Assembly (NCBI RefSeq): GCF_963855985.1
Contig: NC_087119.1
Span: 4,318,001-4,382,000 of the forward strand
Direction: 5' to 3'
Source of the DNA: Ostrinia nubilalis
Taxonomy: Eukaryota; Arthropoda; Insecta; Lepidoptera; Crambidae
DNA: 64,000 bases
Shown in pieces: positions 10,715 to 21,703 of this stretch (positions are counted from its first letter, which is position 1; the number at the start of each line of letters is the position of its first letter). The translations under genes were made by a program, and so were the position numbers. The notes beneath the pieces were generated by a model. It was not told the DNA's origin, did not search any database, and saw nothing but the letters and a program-made list of their open reading frames with translations.

Positions 10715-12316
10715 GGGGCATTTCACGCGAAGCGGACAGCGAAAATCAAGTCAGGTTTTGGATTTTGTTCATATTTGGATTAAATGTACTGCTATATGAC
10801 CTGAATGGATGTGCATCATTGTAATTTTTTTATGAAGCTTAGTTTATTTTTTATGAGCGTTCAAAAAATTGGTAAAATTTTAGGAACAGATTTTTCTGAA
10901 GCTATTACTGCTATTATTACATTTGATTAAAAACAAACTGACTATTGGACTTTTGAGAATAAATAACTGTGTTTCTTACTATTTACTACAAATTTGAAAT
11001 TTCTTTTTTGTTCACATAGAAAACCGGAAGTAAAGTTTTAAAATCGAATTTTACAAAACTTCGATATTTTTAATTTTTTTAATTTTTATTTTAAAACATA
11101 CCTAGTAGTCTATAAATAACGTGTGTAAAGTTGTAGAATGGAGTCTGTATTGGTTTTTGATTTAGACGCAGTACAGTGCGAGCGCGCCGCAATGAGCGTC
11201 ATACTGGCTATCGACATTTGGCTACTGTATAAAAATTATTTGTTCGAAAACAACTGAAACGTTAATATTGTTGCATGCATACTCTTAAACAATTATAATT
11301 TTGACTCGGCGAACTTCGTACCGTCTAACAGACAATGATTGTTGGCATTGAGATGGTGCGTATTACGTCGCGGACTACCCACATCACATCTTATTGAATA
11401 ATACACTAAAAACATAATTCTTCTTTTTAGGTAGTTGGCTCGCTACCTCCATATCAAATTTCATCAAAATTTGCCGAACCGTTCTTGACTTATAAATCGT
11501 GTAACTAACACGACTTTGTTTTATGTATAAAACAAAGAACGGCTGCACAGATTTTAATGAAATTTGGCATGAAGTTAACTGGCACCCCGGACTAACATAT
11601 CCCGACTACCCAAAAAGAAGGGTAATGTTTTAATAGTATTATCCAATAAGTTGTGGGTGGTCTGCGACGTAATACCATCTCAATGCCAACAATCATTGTC
11701 TGTTAGACGGTACGAAGTTCGCCGAGTCAAAATTATAATTGTTTAAGAGTATGCATGCAACAATATTAACGTTTCAGTTATTTTCGAACAAATAATTTTT
11801 ATACAGTAGCCAAATGTCGATAGCCAGTATGACGCTCATTGCGGCGCGCTCGCACTGTACTGCGTCTAAATCAAAAACCAATACAGACTCCATTCTACAA
11901 CTTTACACACGTTATTTATAGACTACTAGGTATGTTTTAAAATAAAAATTAAAAAAATTAAAAATACCGAAGTTTTGTAAAATTCGATTTTAAAACTTTA
12001 CTTCCGGTTTTCTATGTAAACAAAAAAGAAATTTCAAATTTGTAGTAAATAGTAAGAAACACAGTTATTTATTCTCAAAAGTCCAATAGTCAGTTTGTTT
12101 TTAATCAAATGTAATAATAGCAGTAATAGCTTCAGAAAAATCTGTTCCTAAAATTTTACCAATTTTTTGAACGCTCATAAAAAATAAACTAAGCTTCATA
12201 AAAAAAATATAATGATGCACATCCATTCAGATTATATAGCAGTACATTTAATCCAAATATGAACAAAATCCAAAACCTGACTTGATTTTCGCTGTCCGCT
12301 TCGCGTGAAATGCCCC
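10715..12316. mobile_element. 1.6-kb palindromic (fold-back) DNA element in Copia
   Basis: Nearly the whole element is one inverted repeat. The arms (10715 to about 11516 and about 11517 to 12316) begin GGGGCATTTCACGCGAAGCG and meet near a CTTTGTTTTA..TAAAACAAAG centre. The outer ~680 bp of each arm match almost perfectly, while the inner ~110 bp are clearly diverged. TATA flanks both sides (10711-10714 and 12317-12320). The inner arms contain AAGAACGGCTG..ATTTTAATGAAATTTGG wording that is common in lepidopteran repeats. No transposase is encoded, so it must be moved by an enzyme from elsewhere. Its superfamily is unknown. Confidence 0.85.
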
Positions 12317-12320
12317 TATA

Positions 12321-12349
12321 GCCAGGTGCATGAGGGAGCCCACCGCTTC
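12321..12349 (-). pseudogene. pol: Copia polyprotein, 29-bp fragment stranded between two insertions
   Basis: Only 29 bp of Copia survive between the palindromic element and the BEL element. On the minus strand it encodes EAVGSLMHL, the conserved stretch that follows PFREA and precedes SRPDIM in Copia reverse transcriptases. Its last five bases, GCTTC, are one copy of the BEL target duplication. Confidence 0.9.
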
Positions 12350-12841
12350 TGGTTACGCAGATGTACGCAGTTTTATTTTTATTTTTAATTCCCAAATAGT
12401 TTTGTCTGCAGGTAGAAAACTGTTTGGTTTCCACATCTCTGTGGTCATTCTTGGCGTTTCTGAACGTCAAGCTTTGACACACTTCACCGTAAGAACTTAA
12501 ACGCAACGCACATCTTCGCAGTCTCGCGAGTGAAAAAACCGCACTTTTATCTCCCGCAAATCGCATTATAACGCACAACGCATTCGCATCAAACCACCCA
12601 CGCAGTCAAAGCCCAAATTGCTCGTGACCCGAACCCCCTGCAGGGGAAGTGAAGCCGATCCATCTTCATCCCGGAGTGTCCCGGTGCCTAGCAGTGGTCG
12701 AGCTGACGGAAGGGGACCCGAGATTGGCTCAGAGGTTAGTGGGACCAACTATTTCTCCTCTGCAGGCAAAATCATTTGGGAAACGTAATTTGGACTTCCG
12801 ATTAAGATCCCGCCTGGTGTGGCTATTTACACGCCACACCA
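12350..12841 (+). repeat. 5' LTR of the nested BEL/Pao element
   Basis: 492 bp, starting TGGTTACGCAG and ending CGCCACACCA. I see no difference from 21704-22195. The open frames within it are the same in both copies and are LTR shadows, not genes. Confidence 0.95.
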
Positions 12842-13185
12842 TAGTTTTGTGGTCCTTTAGCTTGGATAGCATCAGTATAATTTTCGCATAATTTTTTCAT
12901 AGAATTTACGTAATTTTGGTAAACTTCTAGAAAATTTCAAATTTTGACATCTGTCTGACATCTTTGGAAAATTTTTCAAATTAGGTTTTATCGAAATAAT
13001 TTTCGGGATTATTGCATTATTGTTACGCATTATAATTTCAATAGGTACGGTTAAGGAACCTGAGGTTATTCTGGGTACAATTTTGGACCGAACGTTCGCA
13101 ACTTCGCATATTCGCGATTTCGCATATTATTCGCAATTAATTTTAATATTTTTATTTTTTGTTACGCACTTTTATAATACGCAAA

Positions 13186-15723
13186 ATGGAGGATTTTCAA
13201 CGCAAATTGAAAATTCTTCACGCAAAAAAAGACGCGATATTTCAGAAAGTGAATAGCATTTACGAGCTTTCTTTAAAAGTGACATCATTTGTGGATACTC
13301 GGTCAAACGAACACTTCATGATCGAGTCGGAATCTATTGACGCATTACATTCCAAATTTGAGGCTATTGTGGACAGCATAAACGAATTTAGCTTGTTAGA
13401 AAACGCATCGGCTGTGCCTGACTATAGCCCAATGATAGCCTTTGAGGATTTATACACTCGCATCAAACGAATGAGGAACAAGATGAGTGCCTCTTCAGCC
13501 ACGTCATCGAGGCCGGTTGAAACGCATCATGTCAAATTACCACCGATTGACATTCCATCATTTGATGGTAGCATGGAAAAATGGCCGGTTTTCTATGAAT
13601 CCTTCAAGGCCAATATACATCATAATCCCCAGCTGACTGACTCGCAGCGTGTGCAGTATCTGGTAGGGAAACTTACGCATAATGCCCTCAAAATTACTGC
13701 TGGCATAATTCCGACTGGTGATACCTATCGCGTACTTTGGGACAGTCTGGAAAAGAAATATCAGGACAAGCGTCGATTAGGCATCCATTACTTAAGCAAC
13801 ATCTTAGATTCCAAAACTTGCACAACATCTGCGGGAAGTTTGGATAATTTCATACAACGATATGCCTCTTCGGACGCAGCTCTAAAACAGTTAGGTATAG
13901 AGGATTTGACTGACTTTATATTGCTCCATTGTGCTCTACGCAAGGTTGATGGGCAAACAGCTCACGCCTTTGAATTTTCAGTAAGAGATAAGGAGTTGCC
14001 CACCTCAGATGATTTTATAAAATTCATACAAGATCAAACTAAGATTATGACGCTTTCTAATAACTTCAATAGTTCGAATTCGCAGTCGAACACACGCGGC
14101 TCGAACAAACCAGCTGAGACTTTATATAAATCTTTTATGTCAAACGTAAATAATAATAACAGCTCTTGTTTATATTGTAACGATGGCAACCATAGAATTT
14201 ACAACTGCAACCAATTCAAAGGTTTAAGTTCTCCGCAAGCGAAGTTTGATTTTATTAAATCCAAAAACAGTTGTGTCAACTGTCTTAGCGCATTGCATAC
14301 GTTAACTAATTGCAGATCCACGTCAGTTTGCAAGCAGTGCGGTAAGAAGCATAATACACTTTTGCATTTTGAGACGAGTAATGATGATGTTCGCAAAAAT
14401 ACGCATACGCATGCTGTGCACATGAGCACGCCCGCACCGGTTCATTCCGCCGCAATGGACTCGAACCCGGAATTGCGCGCAGTGAGTCGCGAACCCGTGC
14501 AGCTTACCCATACTGCGGGGAGCGCAGCTTCGAATGAGAAGCCACCGCAAGGCGGTTCTTCGCTGTCTTTTAGCGCTAATTTAAAGCCTACCTCTACAAT
14601 TTTACTTTCAACCGCGCAAGTGTATGCCATGCAGCCTAATGCTAACAATTATAAACGCATTATTCGATGTTTGATAGATAATGACTCTCAGAACAATTTA
14701 ATTACAATCGATTGTTGCAAATCTCTGAATTTAGTTGTTTTTCCACTTACAAATTCATATGTAAAGGGTGTTGGTTTATCATCGAGGCCAATACGTGGAT
14801 ACGTGGACATGGTGATTCAGTCGCGCATTGATTTGAACAATAAATACCGAATACAGGCATTAGTGGTAGATTCTATAACTGATCAACTGCCTTCGCACTT
14901 TATTGAGAATTGTAACATGGAGTATTTGAATGATTTGCCGTTAGCAGATCTTACCTGGAATGTGCCTGGTAATATAGACCTAGTTCTAGGAGCGCAACTA
15001 TTTCCGTATATTTATCTGGGAAATCGAGTGGATTCTGGCTCACAAGCTCCACCAGCTTTATCTACTGCTTTTGGTTACGTGCTCATGGGAGGTAGTCAAG
15101 GTGTTAATAATATGGCAACTTCATTCTCAGCATTGGCGCTAGATGAAATGGTACATAAGTTTTGGCAATTAGAGGAGTTACCGGTCAAAGGTTCTTTGAG
15201 CCAGGAAGATACGATCTGCGAGAATTTATTCGCATCGTCTGTCTCGCGAGATGACACCGATAGATATTGCGTATCTTTGCCTTTCTCCAAAGATCCTAGT
15301 AACTTAGGCAATTCTCGCACTCCCGCCCAGCGACGATTTATGGCCCTGGAGAGGAAGTTTATACAGGATCCTTCGTTGCAAGAGCAATATAATAAGGTGA
15401 TCCAAGATTACATTGATAACGATTACCTGTCTGAGGTTACTCCAGATAACGCTGATGAGGGATACTACATTCCACACCACGCCGTCGTGCGACCTGACAA
15501 ACCCATGCCGCGCATAGTATTAGATGCGAGCGCGAAGACGCACACTGGTGTGTCCTTGAATGAAGTTCTTCACGTCGGTCCTAATTTACAGGCCGATCTG
15601 TTTCTTCTATTACTTGATTTTAGACTTTTTCCAATAGCCATTACGGCTGATATTAAACAAATGTATTTGCAGATTGGTGTTATTGATGACCATCGCAAAT
15701 ATTCAAAGATATTGTATCGCTTT
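13186..15723 (+). pseudogene. gag-pol: BEL/Pao Gag-protease-RT, 5' portion up to the errantivirus insertion
   Basis: The ATG at 13186 (MEDFQRKLKILHAKKDAIFQ) is chosen over an upstream TTG. 846 codons run to the insertion point. The order is a DUF1759-type Gag (LPPIDIPSFDGSMEKWPVFY), zinc knuckles (CLYCNDGNHRIYNC, CVNCLSALHTLTNC, CKQCGKKHNTLLH), an A17 protease, then the reverse transcriptase start with VVRPDKPMPRIVLDASA and TADIKQMYLQI. The protease core reads LIDNDSQNNL where the family has L(I)DSGSQ, so the conserved glycine is lost and the enzyme is probably dead. The gene continues at 20193 in the same frame when the errantivirus and one CTTT are left out of the count. Confidence 0.92.
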
Positions 15724-15986
15724 AATTACGCTGTCGCCCAGTATGAAGATCGCTGACTTGCTGCCCTACATTAGTGCAATGGTCCGAAGTGCAATTAGTG
15801 AAAGTGACGTCAATCGACATTTTCCTAAAAACTGTAGTTCATTATTTTATCATTCCATAATCATACTTCGATTAGGTCTCATCTTGTTTAATTATAAGTA
15901 ATTCATGTAATTTTCTAATTTCTAATTAAATCTTTTATAAGTATATTCGGTTTTTTTTCGATCCTCCGATCGCAGCTAACGTATTT
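15724..15986 (+). repeat. 5' LTR of the errantivirus
   Basis: 263 bp, AATTACG..CGTATTT, apparently identical to 19926-20188. Boundaries are set by the CTTT target duplication and by the polypurine tract and primer-binding site. The first base of the primer-binding site overlaps the LTR's last T. Confidence 0.92.
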
Positions 15987-16003
15987 GGCGCAGTCGGTAG
16001 GAT
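15986..16003 (+). promoter_or_regulatory. Errantivirus primer-binding site, tRNA-Ser type
   Basis: TGGCGCAGTCGGTAGGAT abuts the 5' LTR. It is complementary to the 3' end of a tRNA-Ser of the GCAGTCG family and is the site reported for gypsy-group errantiviruses. Confidence 0.88.
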
Positions 16004-16149
16004 ACTCGCGGGCCGGTTCGCGAGAGTAGATCTTTCTAAATCGCGTCGCGAGTCGCCCGGGAAGCTGTCAAGATTCCATCAACGAGTATCCTGAATCTAC
16101 GGACCTGCTGCAGACCAGGAGGAGAATCCAGAACTCGATTCACAGATTC

Positions 16150-18271
16150 GGGCTTGAAAACCACTAAGGAAATTAAACAATTCCTTGGACTCCTCGGTTA
16201 CTACCGAAAATTCATTCCCGATTTTGCACGTACCACCAAGCCTTTGACTCAATGTCTAAAAAAGGGTAGAAAAATACTACTCACTCCCGAATACGTAAAT
16301 TGCTTTGAGAAATGCAAGACCCTTCTCACCAATGATCCCATTCTTCAATATCCTGACTTTACTAAAGAGTTCAACCTTACAACAGACGCTTCAAACGTGG
16401 CCATTGGAGCCATATTATCCCAAGGTCCTATAGGATCTGACAAACCTGTGTGCTACGCTTCTCGAACACTAAATGATAGCGAAATTAACTATAGCACAAT
16501 CGAGAAAGAACTCTTGGCCATAGTGTGGGCTACGAAATATTTTAGGCCCTACCTATTTGGTAGAAAATTTAGGATACTGACTGACCACAAGCCTCTTGAG
16601 TGGATGATGAATTTAAAAGAACCAAATTCACGTCTTACTAGATGGCGACTGAGACTGAGCGAATACGACTTCACAGTGCAATATAAGAAAGGCAAAATTA
16701 ACACCAATGCCGATGCTTTGTCACGAATAGAAATTCATCTAGGCGACACTAGATCATTAATGGAAGAAATTGACGAACTTAATTCCCTATTAGGCAACCC
16801 GACCGAGGTAGCCCTCTCTAAACCTAACTCTTCCACTGAGACTGTACATACTAGCCACGAACACCCGATACTAGAAATCCCGATAACTGACGAACCCCTG
16901 AATAAATTCAACAGGCAAATACATCTCACTATAGTTAATGATGTTAAACGAAAACCCACTGTGACCAAACCATTTGACACACACACACGAACAAGTATAC
17001 AGCTATCAGAAACAAACTTGGAAGAGGACATAGTAAATGCTATTAAGGAATACGTCAACCCCAAAGTTAAGACAGGACTTCTCATTAGCCCCGCTCTCGC
17101 AATGTACTCCATTATCCCCATAATACAGGACAAATTTAAGGGCTCTTCAATGAACCTAGTACTAACTAAATCAGAAATAGAAAATGTCAAGGAATATCTC
17201 CGCCAGCAGGAGATAATTCGTCACTATCATGATGGCAAAACTAACCATCGTGGCATCAATGAATGTTATTTGTCCTTATCCCGAAAATATTACTGGCCCA
17301 AGATGAAGGACCAAATCACTAAATTTATTAACGAATGTACCATCTGTGGTCAAGGCAAATACGACCGAAATCCTATTAGACCTCAATTTAATCTTGTGCC
17401 TCCTGCAACTAAACCCTTTGAAATAGTTCATATGGACCTGTTCACTGTACAAAGTGAAAAATATGTCACCTTTATAGATGTCTTTACTAAATACGGTCAA
17501 GCATACCATTTGCGTGACGGTACTGCCCTCAGTATACTACAGGCTTTATTGCAATATTGTACTCACCACGGAGTGCCCGTGACGTTAGTAACTGATAATG
17601 GTACTGAATTCACCAATCAGTTATTCTTAGAATTTACTAGACTGCACAAGATCAACCACCATAGAATCCTAGCCCATTCCCCTAACGACAATGGTAACAT
17701 TGAGAGATTTCACCTGACTCTCCTAGAACATCTAAGACTCCTGAAACTACAGCACAAGGACGAACCCGTTGTGAACCTTTTGCCATATGCGCTTATAGCT
17801 TACAATTCTTCCATACATAGTTTCACAAAATGCAGACCATTTGACTTACTTACTGGACACTTTGACGCTAGAGACTGTCTAAATATCGACATAACTGAGC
17901 ACCTTTTACAGCAATACCTTCAGAATCATAGGGATCGAATGAAGATAGTTTACGATATAGTTAACAACAAATCCCTAGTAGACAGAACAGCCATTATAGA
18001 GAACAGAAATAAAAACCGGGAACCTGAAGTACAATATGCTCCCGAGCAACAAATTTTTATTAAAAATCCTTTAGCTGAACGTCAAAAGGTAGCCCCTCGC
18101 TACACTCAGGATACAGTATTAGCAGATTTGCCCATTCATATTTACACATCAAAAAAACGTGGTCCCATAGCTAAAAACCGCTTGAAACGTATCCCTAAAA
18201 CAGCTAATTTGTTACAGGATACTACTAGGAATGATCCTTCGGATCACTCGGTCTCAAGAGATAAAACTTGA
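16150..18271 (+). pseudogene. pol: Errantivirus Pol, 5' truncated: RNase H and integrase
   Basis: The open frame enters from the leader with no ATG of its own (the first conserved residues start at a TTG near 16154), so this is the 3' part of pol fused to leader by a deletion. It starts in the reverse transcriptase thumb (QFLGLLGYYRKFIPDF). RNase H follows with all four acidic positions (LTTDAS, EKELLAIVW, LTDHKPL, NADALSR). Integrase has an HHCC finger (HYHDGKTNHRG..CTICGQGK) and the D,D-35-E core (MDLF, TDNGTEF, NGNIERFH). Those two domains look intact. The lost protease and polymerase mean that this copy cannot replicate. The frame overlaps env by 41 bp. Confidence 0.93.
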
Positions 18272-19904
18272 GAGCTTGGCTGACGGACCAGGACTACTAC
18301 CCCACAAACTTGGACCCATGAGATTGACTACTCACCATCATACATTTATACAATATGTTCAACCTGACCTCATCCAAGATAAAGTCGACTCCCTACAAAC
18401 CCAACTGACGAGTTACAAGTCCCGACTTATTAACGATACACACTTACTTTATGAGACTCAAATTGACTATTTAACTGAGAAGCTTGGCAAAGTATCAGTA
18501 CAATTAAAATCATTAGAACCCAACCGCGTTAAAAGAGGTATTGTAGATGGCCTTGGATCCGTTATAAAAAGCATAACTGGTAATCTGGACCATTCTGATG
18601 CAATAAAATACAATAAAGCCATTAATCTTCTTAAAAGTAACCAAGATAAAATTGTCTCGGAACTTAATAATCATATTAGCATTAATAAGGAATGGATATC
18701 CGAACATGACAAAATTTTGACACAAATTGTAGATAACCAGAATAAAATTAATACAACTATTGAATTAATATTGAAAAGCAATGTATACAACGAAAATAGT
18801 TTAGTTAAATATGCCAGACTTGCTCAACTCTTAATTATAATAAGCGAAAACGTTGAAGACCTTGCTCAGGAACTAATTAGGTTAGAAAATAGTTTAGCTT
18901 TTATCCGTGCATCAAGCACACACCACTCTATGATCGATGTGGACACTCTTAGATCTATGATAATTAAACTTAAGAATATCTATGGAAATGAACAAGTATT
19001 AAATCTTGAACTTAGGCAATATTATGATGTCATTAAACCAGGCTCATACTACACTGATAATCAGATAGTTTTCATATATAAATTCCCAATAGTATCCAGG
19101 GAAATATATAGCTTCTATCATCTATCCATAGTCCCTAATAGAAATAATCAGGCCCTAATCCCGACCTATCCTTTCCTAGCAACAAACGAGATTTCATTCA
19201 TGTACATAGAGACAGAATGTCCGAAGCTCAGCAACTGGTATCTCTGTGGAGACGCTACTCACCACCAGCTACGCAGCAAACCTGATTGCATCAACGAGCT
19301 CATCGTCAACCAGATCCTGAAAGAAAATTGCGAATTCTCTACGGTCACCCTGAAGAAAGAAGCCATGGAAAAGTTGGACGACCAACACTACGTCTTATCT
19401 TTTCCACAACCCAGCAAAGTCCAACTCCTCTGCGGGAGACGAGACTACACCACACTTCAAGGAAGCTACCTCATTACGATTCCCGTTGGCTGTCATCTTA
19501 AAACTACAGAGTTCACCATCACCAATGACAACGACGAAATAAGAGGACAACCTCTGAAGCTGACAGAAATCCCATCTGACACGGAGAAGCAAATCAGGAT
19601 AGCATCCCACATCAACTTGAACTCCATTGACCTGCAAGGACTACACAGACTCCAGGACAAGATCACTATGGAAGCCCCTATCAATATCACCGACATCCCA
19701 CTCGACGTATATCACACAACCATTCCATTTTATGTGATACTGCTTGCATCGAGTATACTTGCAATCTTCATCGCATACCGGCGCTTCAACAAGAAAAGGA
19801 AAGATAGCCAGACTAAAAAGAAGGAAGAGCATCCAGCACCTTCCGGAGATCAGCAACATCATGACGCGATCCCGGCAACATTTTCACTCAACGTGATAAA
19901 ATAG
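18231..19904 (+). CDS. env: Errantivirus envelope protein (baculovirus F-like)
   Basis: 557 residues in one open frame without stops. Residues 99-102 form a furin-type site (RVKR), followed at once by the GIVDGLGSVIKSITGNLD block typical of errantivirus Env and baculovirus F fusion proteins. A heptad-like region follows (about 130-200). A hydrophobic membrane anchor lies at about 497-515, with a basic cytoplasmic tail of ~42 residues. The first 35 residues show no clear signal peptide. In errantiviruses env is made from a spliced mRNA, so the true start may be different. The frame is open, but the copy lacks gag and polymerase. Confidence 0.9.
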   Translation: MILRITRSQEIKLESLADGPGLLPHKLGPMRLTTHHHTFIQYVQPDLIQDKVDSLQTQLTSYKSRLINDTHLLYETQIDYLTEKLGKVSVQLKSLEPNRVKRGIVDGLGSVIKSITGNLDHSDAIKYNKAINLLKSNQDKIVSELNNHISINKEWISEHDKILTQIVDNQNKINTTIELILKSNVYNENSLVKYARLAQLLIIISENVEDLAQELIRLENSLAFIRASSTHHSMIDVDTLRSMIIKLKNIYGNEQVLNLELRQYYDVIKPGSYYTDNQIVFIYKFPIVSREIYSFYHLSIVPNRNNQALIPTYPFLATNEISFMYIETECPKLSNWYLCGDATHHQLRSKPDCINELIVNQILKENCEFSTVTLKKEAMEKLDDQHYVLSFPQPSKVQLLCGRRDYTTLQGSYLITIPVGCHLKTTEFTITNDNDEIRGQPLKLTEIPSDTEKQIRIASHINLNSIDLQGLHRLQDKITMEAPINITDIPLDVYHTTIPFYVILLASSILAIFIAYRRFNKKRKDSQTKKKEEHPAPSGDQQHHDAIPATFSLNVIK

Positions 19905-19914
19905 TTGCCGTTCT

Positions 19915-19925
19915 AAGGGGGGAGG
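19915..19925 (+). promoter_or_regulatory. Errantivirus polypurine tract
   Basis: AAGGGGGGAGG directly before the 3' LTR, eleven purines in a row, the expected plus-strand primer. Confidence 0.88.
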
Positions 19926-20188
19926 AATTACGCTGTCGCCCAGTATGAAGATCGCTGACTTGCTGCCCTACATTAGTGCAATGGTCCGAAGTGCAATTAG
20001 TGAAAGTGACGTCAATCGACATTTTCCTAAAAACTGTAGTTCATTATTTTATCATTCCATAATCATACTTCGATTAGGTCTCATCTTGTTTAATTATAAG
20101 TAATTCATGTAATTTTCTAATTTCTAATTAAATCTTTTATAAGTATATTCGGTTTTTTTTCGATCCTCCGATCGCAGCTAACGTATTT
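19926..20188 (+). repeat. 3' LTR of the errantivirus
   Basis: 263 bp, apparently identical to 15724-15986, followed by the second CTTT of the target duplication. Confidence 0.92.
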
Positions 20189-20192
20189 CTTT

Positions 20193-21406
20193 CATGGCAA
20201 TGAGCCTATCCGCACATTTCAATTCAACCGCGTCCCATTTGGACTTAAATCAAGTCCGTTCCTAGCTATGCGCACTGTGCGACAGCTAGCGTCTGACTTG
20301 AGCGCAGAATATCCTATCGCAGTTAGTATTGCTGAGACTAAGTTTTATATGCACGATCTCGTTCATTCTGTTCCTGATGAGAGGACTGCCGCTTGTTTGG
20401 CGCAAGAATTGATCTCGCTATTCAAGTCCGGTGCATTTGACTTAGTCAAATGGTATAGCAACTCTCGTACGTTATTGGAGAATCTCCCTGAGTCACACAC
20501 TCACACCGGAGTCCTATAAACTTTTCAGAAGGAAACAATGTCTCCTCTAAGATCCTTGGTCTTTCATGGGACCCTGTAAATGATTCCTTCCATTTTAAGG
20601 CATCTCAGAGTATTGAGAAATGCACAAAATGGAATATTCTTTCGGTTGTGGCCCGCCTGTTCGATGTGCTCGGTTTGATAGCTCCGGTTATATTATACGC
20701 CAAGTTACTTATTAAAGAGCTTTGGCTTAGTAACGCAGGCTGGGACGATACACCGTCCGAAACAATAGTACAACGTTTTTCTGCATTAATACAAGAGCTA
20801 CCCTTGGTTTCCACTGTGAAAATTCCACGTCATATTGGGGTTTCTGATAGTTCTGTTGTGAATATCGTTGCCTTCTGCGACGCAAGTATGAATGGTTACG
20901 GTTGTGTTGTTTACTTGCAGACGATAGATCAGGAAAATATAACGGTCAGATTATTATGTGCCAAATCAAAGGTCTCGCCTACAAAGATTCAAACGCTCGC
21001 GCGCCTAGAATTGTGCGCAGCGCTTTTAATGTCCAAGTTAGTAAAACTTGTGGCTGATACTTACCGCAAACGCATTCCTATCGCAAATATATACGCATTT
21101 TCTGATTCTACGATCGCATTGTCGTGGATACGCTCGTCACCGCATCGATGGTCGGTGTTCGTGAGCAATAGAGTTGCGCAAATACAGGAGAATATATCTC
21201 CAGATAATTTTCATCATGTCAGAGGAGAAGAGAATCCGAGTGACTGTCTCTCTAGAGGCTTATTACCTTCTCACCTCGTTAATAACGATTTATGGTGGAA
21301 AGGACCCACATGGATGCAATCACTACCATCGGAGTGGCCTCTCGCATCTTTTTCTCCTACTGAATCTACGGATTTACCTGAACATAAGGCTAGCGCATTT
21401 AATTAA
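20193..21406 (+). pseudogene. pol: BEL/Pao Pol, 3' portion: RT catalytic region and RNase H
   Basis: Continues the 13186 frame exactly. The reverse transcriptase palm (RVPFGLKSSPFLAM) is present, but the catalytic YxDD box reads YMHD (TKFYMHDLVHSV), so one essential aspartate has become histidine. A stop at 20517-20519 follows a frameshift in a CACACACTCACACC stretch. The right frame resumes (LGLSWDPVNDSFHF, VARLFDVLGLIAPV), then RNase H (NIVAFCDASMNGYG, LARLELCAALL, FSDSTIALSWI, ENPSDCLSRG). The frame ends at 21406 in non-homologous sequence where integrase should begin. Confidence 0.9.
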
Positions 21407-21420
21407 CATTTAACATTTCT

Positions 21421-21528
21421 GAGGTGTACCCTGGTACAGATGGTGTCACTCGCGTAGCGATGGTTAGGACTAAATATGGTAACTTTAAACGTCCTGTCGT
21501 GAAGTTGTACCCAGTACCTACGCAATAA
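21421..21528 (+). pseudogene. pol: BEL/Pao integrase, last 35 codons only
   Basis: EVYPGTDGVTRVAMVRTKYG followed by NFKRPVVKLYPV and a TAA is the conserved C-terminal tail of BEL integrase. It follows the RNase H end within about 15 bp, so the zinc finger and the entire DDE core have been deleted. The deletion is inside the element, so both LTRs and the terminal signals survive. Confidence 0.85.
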
Positions 21529-21703
21529 TATATTTTACTTTAACACATTTAATTGTTTATTGTTAAGTTATTAGACTCGAGGTTTGAGTTCTTTTAATTT
21601 TTTTTCTTTGAATTTACACCGTTGCATTGCAAGGATTGCAACGTAATACGTTCACATTAGTAAGTTTTTTGAAAGTTTCTGCGAACTTCCAAGGCGGGGA
21701 GTA

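Larger units (their letters stand above)
15724..20188 (+). mobile_element. Gypsy/errantivirus retroelement with env, 5' half of internal region deleted
   Basis: Two 263-bp LTRs that look identical (15724-15986 and 19926-20188) are flanked by the 4-bp direct repeat CTTT (15720-15723 and 20189-20192), the usual errantivirus duplication size. The order is LTR, tRNA-Ser-type primer-binding site, ~150-bp leader, RNase H-integrase, env, polypurine tract, LTR. Gag, protease and nearly all of the reverse transcriptase are missing: the leader runs directly into the end of the reverse transcriptase. The copy is therefore replication-defective. It is inserted in the reverse transcriptase gene of a BEL element. 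Confidence 0.95.

Noticed and set aside
12566..12748. Paired identical 60-codon frames here and at 21920-22102
   Set aside because: Both lie in the two LTRs of the BEL element, which are identical; they are LTR shadows.
15725..15756. Apparent end of the BEL protein (NYAVAQYEDR)
   Set aside because: These codons are errantivirus LTR sequence read through from the BEL frame; the true BEL frame resumes at 20193.
16735..17190. 151-codon minus-strand frame
   Set aside because: Antisense shadow of the errantivirus integrase gene.
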